Assembly (NCBI GenBank): GCA_031310005.1
Contig: CM062381.1
Coordinates: 3,162,001-3,226,000 of the forward strand
Direction: 5' to 3'
Origin: Dactylellina haptotyla
Taxonomy: Eukaryota > Ascomycota > Orbiliomycetes > Orbiliales > Orbiliaceae
DNA length: 64,000 nucleotides
Position 1 is the stretch's first letter; each line of letters begins with the position of its first letter. A program made the translations under genes and the position numbers. The notes below the pieces were generated by a model. That model was not told the DNA's origin. It ran no database searches and worked only from the letters and a program-made list of their open reading frames with translations. Shown piece by piece: positions 59,101 through 64,000 of this stretch.

Positions 59101-61149
59101 GCGTCCTTCTTTCGTCTCCAGAAGTACTGCTTGTGTCCGAGGAGACAGTCCGGATCGCCCTTCTCGTCCAATCTAGCGTACCATTTCTCAAAGTCGCCCT
59201 TTCCGGACTTATCTTCCTTGCAGGTTCTGCTTCGGACATCGGAGAAGTCCAACTGGATGATATAGTATCGCTTGTTGTCATCGTCTGGTGGTCCAACGGC
59301 AATCATGGTGAACTTGGTAGAAGTGCTATCCGGGGTGGTGGTCAAGAGACGGGCGCGGACGGTGATTCCCAGGTCTACTTCCTCCCATGTGTTGCCGTGG
59401 TCTAGCGAGTAGACAACCTTACTGGTCTTATCCTCGTCATCGACCGCAACCAGGATGGATCCCTGGTCGCCGAATTCGTACTTATGAGCACCCTTTCGGG
59501 CCATTTTCCAGTTCAAACCTGCATCTTCGGAAACGTAGAGATCTCCATCGATATAGTCCTTGAGATATTCTCCCGTGTTTCCAACACCCATAACCATTCC
59601 TGGAGCTGGGCTGGAGTAGACGCGGCCGATATTGGTGAGATCGGAGACGGAGTGGAGGTGCAGGGCCTTGCCGTCGGCTTTAAGCTCCTTCCACGTTCTA
59701 CCATTATCGAACGAGATTCTGGATTGGAGTTTCTTGATACCTCCGCGCGAGCCTGCGAGTTCCTTAGCATTCGAGACAATATTGGCAAGAATGATTCCCT
59801 CAATGTTGGAGATAGCTTCCCAGTCGACAAGGCCGCGGGAATTTCTGTTCGTGTTCTCCAGAATCTTGACGAATTGAGTGCCCTTGGAGTTACTGGCGAA
59901 GAGTGATCCGATTGGGCTGGTAGCCTTGGTCGTCAAAACGTCAACCTGCAAGCTGGAAGACATAGACTCGAGGATGGTGTACGCATCCTCCTCTACCTTG
60001 CCGTGGTCGCTTGGGAATTCGGCTCTGTCCCAGTCTTTGGCATTGCCACTTACGAACCTATTTATCATTCAATTAGGACAAAATCATTCAAAAGCATTAG
60101 AGAGCTAGAAGTTCTTACAAAGCCATTTCAGTGGTTCCGGAGCTCTTCACGGCAACAATCAGGAACTTCTGGACGACCGCGATACCGGTGACACCCTGGT
60201 AGGTGCTCTGGCCGTCGAGTTTTGGCTCGGTTCCACTATCGAGGCCATTCTTGAAGTAATTATCGGAAACGTAAAGACGGCGCTTCTCGGACAGGTAAGC
60301 GTTGGATCCTTCGACGATGCAAAGAATGGTATCATCGGTGGCAGCGTCGAACGCAGCGGAGGAGTGTGCAAAGGTACAGCCGTGGGTGTTATCGAGGAGC
60401 AGCTTTGGCTTCGTCTTGAAGTTGTCCTTTGTGTAGTATGCCTATGAATTGATCCTGTATTAGCCCCCAGTTCGTCGCGCATAGCAATCCAGAATAATTG
60501 GATAACAGCCCATCCTTACCTTCTGCTGACAGTCGCCAATCTCGAAATCGAAGGCGTCCTCGCAAACCTGAGCTAGCAAGATGATATAATCGGATTTGCC
60601 CTTGCCGGAATGGAAGTTCATTGCGGGCAGCGGGGCCTGGCGGTTGCTGGGGAGGTCTATCGAGTTCCACTCCTGCCATGTCTTGCCGCGATCCTCGGTC
60701 TTGTAGTGCGTGTCGCTGATGGTCAGGATGTATGCCTTGTTGTTATCGAACGGGTGCTGGTAGAGATCGTAGGCCTTGCCCTTGCCCTCGGAGATGGCAC
60801 TCCAGGTGGCTCCGCTGTCGTCGGAGCGGTAGACGACGGCGTGGGCTGGGTCGAAGCTTAATATGCACTATACGCGGTGTGAGGTCGTCCCTGTCAGTTT
60901 TGGAGCTAACACCAAACCACCCCCATCTTACACGTACGGAAATCGGGGTGGAGCGGAAATAGATAGAATAGAAGTAACATGAAATAGAAGGGAAGAGCTT
61001 ACGGGACTGTCCTCGAAGTAAAAGTATTCCTCGGGTATGGTGGAGAAGCTGGTCTTTTTGACGGAGACCTTGCCGGCGTTGACAGTCGTCGTCGTCGGCG
61101 TGACACCCAGCAGCGCTACCAAAAACGGTAGGCTTCGCAGCAGCCTCAT
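56140..61149 (-). CDS. VPS10: Vacuolar protein sorting receptor Vps10 (sortilin family)
   Basis: Type I receptor that cycles between late Golgi and endosome, delivering vacuolar hydrolases such as carboxypeptidase Y. Eight exons: 61149-61003, 60867-60520, 60441-60119, 60057-58817, 58758-58640, 58580-57549, 57494-57476, 57416-56140; 1501 residues, all phases agreeing. Signal peptide MRLLRSLPFLVALLGV. Two Vps10 domains, each with Asp-box-like blades (SDDSGATW, SFDNGRTWKEL, SEDAGLNW; SSDHGVKWEQ, TRDGGISWTEV) and a 10-cysteine region (CKCTSEDFECD; CSCTRHDYECDYN). The 19-nt microexon encodes LEKCSLN across its junctions and restores CSGSLEKCSLNIHGYTERFD. Then one to three hydrophobic segments (FGIFFLTVLAFGMAGCIGYV), and a cytosolic tail with acidic clusters (NDEGELLGEDSDEEV), typical of sorting tails. 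Confidence 0.93.
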
Positions 61150-63080
61150 CTTGACGGATGCACACCTCCTGGCGCCAGTTTCGGTAGAATGGAATTATAC
61201 GGGAGAGGGAGAGAGGCGGTAGACTGTGAGGGGAGTTATCGGGATGAATGAGCGAGATGGCGATGGGATGATGAGATGGGATGATGTCGTGGTTGAGGGT
61301 TAAAAGGCGGTGGTGGTGGTGGTGGTGAGTGAGTGCGGGTATCGATAGCGGAAGGGTCGTCGTGTTCGTAATGCAGCCCGGCCTGTCGCCCCAGCAGCAG
61401 CCACACACACCAAAAACGGCGAGGGCAAAGCGGACGATGATGCGGCGAGGATGCTGTTTGCCCCCGGCGTGACGTCCTGCAAATCCCGTTTTCTGGTGGA
61501 AATGAAGCGGGTATCTCTCTATAAGATTCCTGCTATTGTTACAAGTATTTATAGCGGCAAGGAGAAGAAAAGGAAGAAGGATTCAGCTCGGAAGTCCGGT
61601 GGATGGACAGGATAATAGGCGGTGGGCAAGCTAGCTAACTAAGCAGAGCACATTCGGACGTGGATTGCGTGTGTCAGTCAAGGCGGATCGAGATGCGGTT
61701 ATGGTCCCCACAACCAGCCTCGCGACCACCTGCTCTCCCGGACGACTGCTGCTAGCTAAATTATAAACGTTATGGCGATAGATGCCTGGCTGGTTATGCC
61801 TGACTCGGTGGACGGGTTCGAGTCAAATATTCTTTGCTATCGAAATCGTGCGCGGATTATTCTTCTATTCACTCTTCAAGAGAATACCCATTCAGGATCG
61901 TGGGGATGTTATTATCATTATCACCTCGCGGGCAGAATGAGTGTTCATGCCAAAGTGGCCACATAAAACACCTGGTCCCTCTCTTCGGATCCTCCCCTGG
62001 CCGTGGCACTGGTCCATCCTGGCCTCGCCTGGCCTGGTCGTAGTAATGCATCCGATGCAAACGCGCGACGATTACGACAACTCTCTCACAACCACTTCTA
62101 ACAGCACTTAATCCTTCTCGTTTTCTTACTGGCTGATGCATCAGCGTGTGTACCACCGTGCAACCCAACATTTCCGCCGCCGGCCTTCCAATTTCACAAG
62201 AACTTCACACTCGGACGGATCCAGCCTGCAATATCCAGATATTATAATTTGCCCAGCGTTCCTGGCTTGGGGGAGGCCGTACCTGAGACGGGTTCGGTTG
62301 CGGGTAGCTAAGCTAAGCTAAGCGTCATCCCACCAAATATAATCAATCTACCCCAACCCAACCAAGACCTAGTCGACTTGTTAGACTGTTGTATAGGATT
62401 TTCTATATCTGTCGACACGGACACATAAAAATAGCCCTCTACCGGCGGGTGTGAGAGAAAAAAAAACCGCAATATGTCCCCCAACCTCTGAAACTAGCAG
62501 TATGGTCTGAGGAACGCCGCATTTCCTATTCTCTTGGGAGTCTAACCGCGGCGTTCGTTAGGATCTAAACGAGAGAGTTGTGTCGGCCATAATACTTCTT
62601 AGCTCGACAGACAGAAAGTGACATGGTATGACCGCTGCCAAGAGAAAATGCCGTATGTGGCCCGCAGCGGTGATACGCAATCTAGAACCACCCCCGTGAC
62701 CGGGCCCGTATCACACACACACGACCAGTAAAATACTATATTATATGCTGTACCCATCTATACGAGTATTCGATCACTTGCTGACTAACCGCGGTATACC
62801 TGCGGGAACGTGGAGTGAGATGGGTATCATATTTATTAAATACTACTAATCCTAGGGCATATGAATCTCTAGCAACAACAGCTCCAGGCGGCGTGTGTCT
62901 GTAATATGTATAGAACCGAGTGAGAGGAGATGGGCTCAAAATAAGAAACAAGAATAAAAGCAATAGATGCTACGCAGGACGCCAATATAATATTCGGACG
63001 TGAATGGAGAGCTCGAGAGTAAAGACGTGAGAAATGACGGTCATCAGAAGAAAAAGTTTGAATCATCATACACAGAATCC
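61150..63080. other. Upstream region of VPS10
   Basis: About 1.9 kb between VPS10 and the FOL3-type gene, both minus strand. Contains a GGT microsatellite at 61309-61327, a CTAAG-type short repeat at about 62311-62327 and a poly-A stretch at about 62457-62466. No gene supported. Confidence 0.5.
61309..61327 (+). repeat. GGT microsatellite
   Basis: Six TGG/GGT units in the VPS10 5' leader or promoter. Confidence 0.7.
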
Positions 63081-64000
63081 TTATAAGATCTTGCTTAACC
63101 TTGTAACATCGCCAGCGAGATATCTGCATAAAAAATGTTAGCCTTTTCATCCCGTAGACGATTTATATAGAGAAAAAATGGGAATTCCACTCACAAGCTT
63201 CCAGCAATCACAATCGGCCCTTCGCACCCGACCTCACAGCTCCACTGCACAGCACCCTTCAAATCCGCCCCCCAACTCCTCACCAACCCCTTAGGTCCAA
63301 CCAACATCTCCGCCTCCTTTGCCAGCTCGCTCGATTCCGTCGGCTTAACCCACGGCATCCCATCCACGGGCCCAAACTCCACCGTGCTAACCACATCCCC
63401 TTCCTTCAAAAACTCCCCTAGTATACTCTTCGCGTCCTTCCCATGACTGATTCCGACCACCCACGTCACATTCTGCTGCTTAATCCGCATCCTCAAATTC
63501 TCATCCACAAACGTCGCCAGTGCCTCCGCAGCCTCGGGATTATGCGCCCCGTCAATAATCATCTCCTGCTTCTTCCCTATCGACGACTTGACCGTAATCC
63601 ACTGTAACCTCCCCGGATTCTTCGCCTGCGACACCCCGTTTTTCACCGTCTCCGCCGTGATCTGTGGGTAACTCCTCGCCGCCACCGACAGCGCATTGAT
63701 CGCACACGCGAGGTTATAATGCTGGTACTTCCCTAGCAGACTGGGCGTATAAGACTGCACCCCGAACGCCGGCGTGCGGATCGTAACCAGCGACGGGAGC
63801 GTCCCCGCCGCCGGAGCCGCAGTCGTAGTCGTAGTCCCCGATTCATTCGTCGTAGTGGCAACCGTGGTATTCGGATCGGCGTCGTTCTCCGGCGCGGCGA
63901 GGATGACCTCCCCGGCGCCGACTTCCTCCTTCACCTGGCGAATAACCTGCAGGGCGGACTCGGCGTTCGACGCATCGACGACACAGGGTGCCCCGGGCTT
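63081..64000 (-). CDS. FOL3: Dihydrofolate synthase/folylpolyglutamate synthase family, 3' part
   Basis: Mur-ligase-type enzyme adding glutamate to dihydropteroate (Fol3) or to folates (Met7); the C-terminal domain favours Fol3 but does not exclude Met7. Partial: the 5' part lies beyond the right edge. Exon to 63195, intron 63194-63124 (GTGAGT..TGCAG), last exon 63123-63081; 282 residues visible. Features: KPGAPCVVDASNAESALQVI, a Thr/Ala-rich low-complexity insert, LLGKYQHYNLACAINAL (substrate loop with H and N), PGRLQWI, and the C-terminal domain signature MIIDGAHNPEAAEALATFVD. WVVGISHGKDAKSIL and IVIAGSLYLAGDVTRLSKIL (last part after splicing) complete the fold. The Thr-rich insert after the substrate-binding region is unusual in length. 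Confidence 0.85.

Noticed and set aside
60743-61408. 221-codon minus-strand frame at the VPS10 5' end
   Set aside because: His/Ser-rich frame across the leader and exon 2; the VPS10 signal peptide frame explains the region.
61815-61830. tRNA B-box-like GGGTTCGAGTCAA
   Set aside because: Flanking 5-bp stem does not pair and no A box at the right distance.
1-64000. CRISPR arrays, operons, bacterial-type promoters, rRNA genes
   Set aside because: The window is nuclear fungal DNA; no direct repeat-spacer arrays or rRNA motifs were seen.

Overview
The window is from a filamentous ascomycete fungus (Pezizomycotina). Genes are split by short introns (mostly 50-120 bp, GT..AG, CTAAC/CTAAT-like branch sites) and spaced by hundreds of bases without operons. 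The proteins are those of filamentous fungi: a NACHT-ankyrin-SPRY STAND protein, a fungal-type complex I 17.8 kDa subunit, a Vps10 receptor with two Vps10 domains. I cannot fix class or order from sequence alone. Exon structures below were read by hand from frame continuity and splice signals.

Layout. 1-5528 (-): NACHT-ankyrin-SPRY STAND gene, cut by the left edge and broken in its 5' part by in-frame TGA codons. 6332-23068: mostly housekeeping genes: PXMP4-like peroxisomal membrane protein (+), an unrecognised protein (-), the N-terminal glutamine amidase NTAQ1 (-), a complex I subunit (+), a SET/MYND methyltransferase (-), NOC4 (-) divergent from ATP4 (+), a small membrane protein with an HKA minisatellite (-), two doubtful small reading frames (+), and PTA1/symplekin (+). 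24033-28274: a large unrecognised protein (+) converging on a PEBP-family gene (-).

28937-36908 is the most accessory-looking block. Two large unrecognised helical-repeat proteins lie divergently (28937-32473 -, 34842-36908 +) and share short motifs that suggest common descent. Between them is a gene for a secreted, cysteine-containing protein with a signal peptide and a KR processing site.

37386-39859 encodes a NUFIP1/Rsa1-like CCCH zinc finger protein. Then come about 8.5 kb with no convincing gene, a 493-residue unrecognised protein (48321-49915), and about 5 kb more without genes. The right end returns to conserved genes: RPC25 (+), VPS10 (-, eight exons including a 19-nt microexon) and the 3' part of a FOL3-type dihydrofolate synthase (-) cut by the right edge.

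Functionally the conserved genes cover RNA polymerase III, mRNA 3'-end processing, ribosome and snoRNP assembly, mitochondrial energy production, protein sorting, N-degron processing and folate synthesis. They form no pathway cluster. The STAND gene and the 28.9-36.9 kb block are the places to look for lineage-specific biology.
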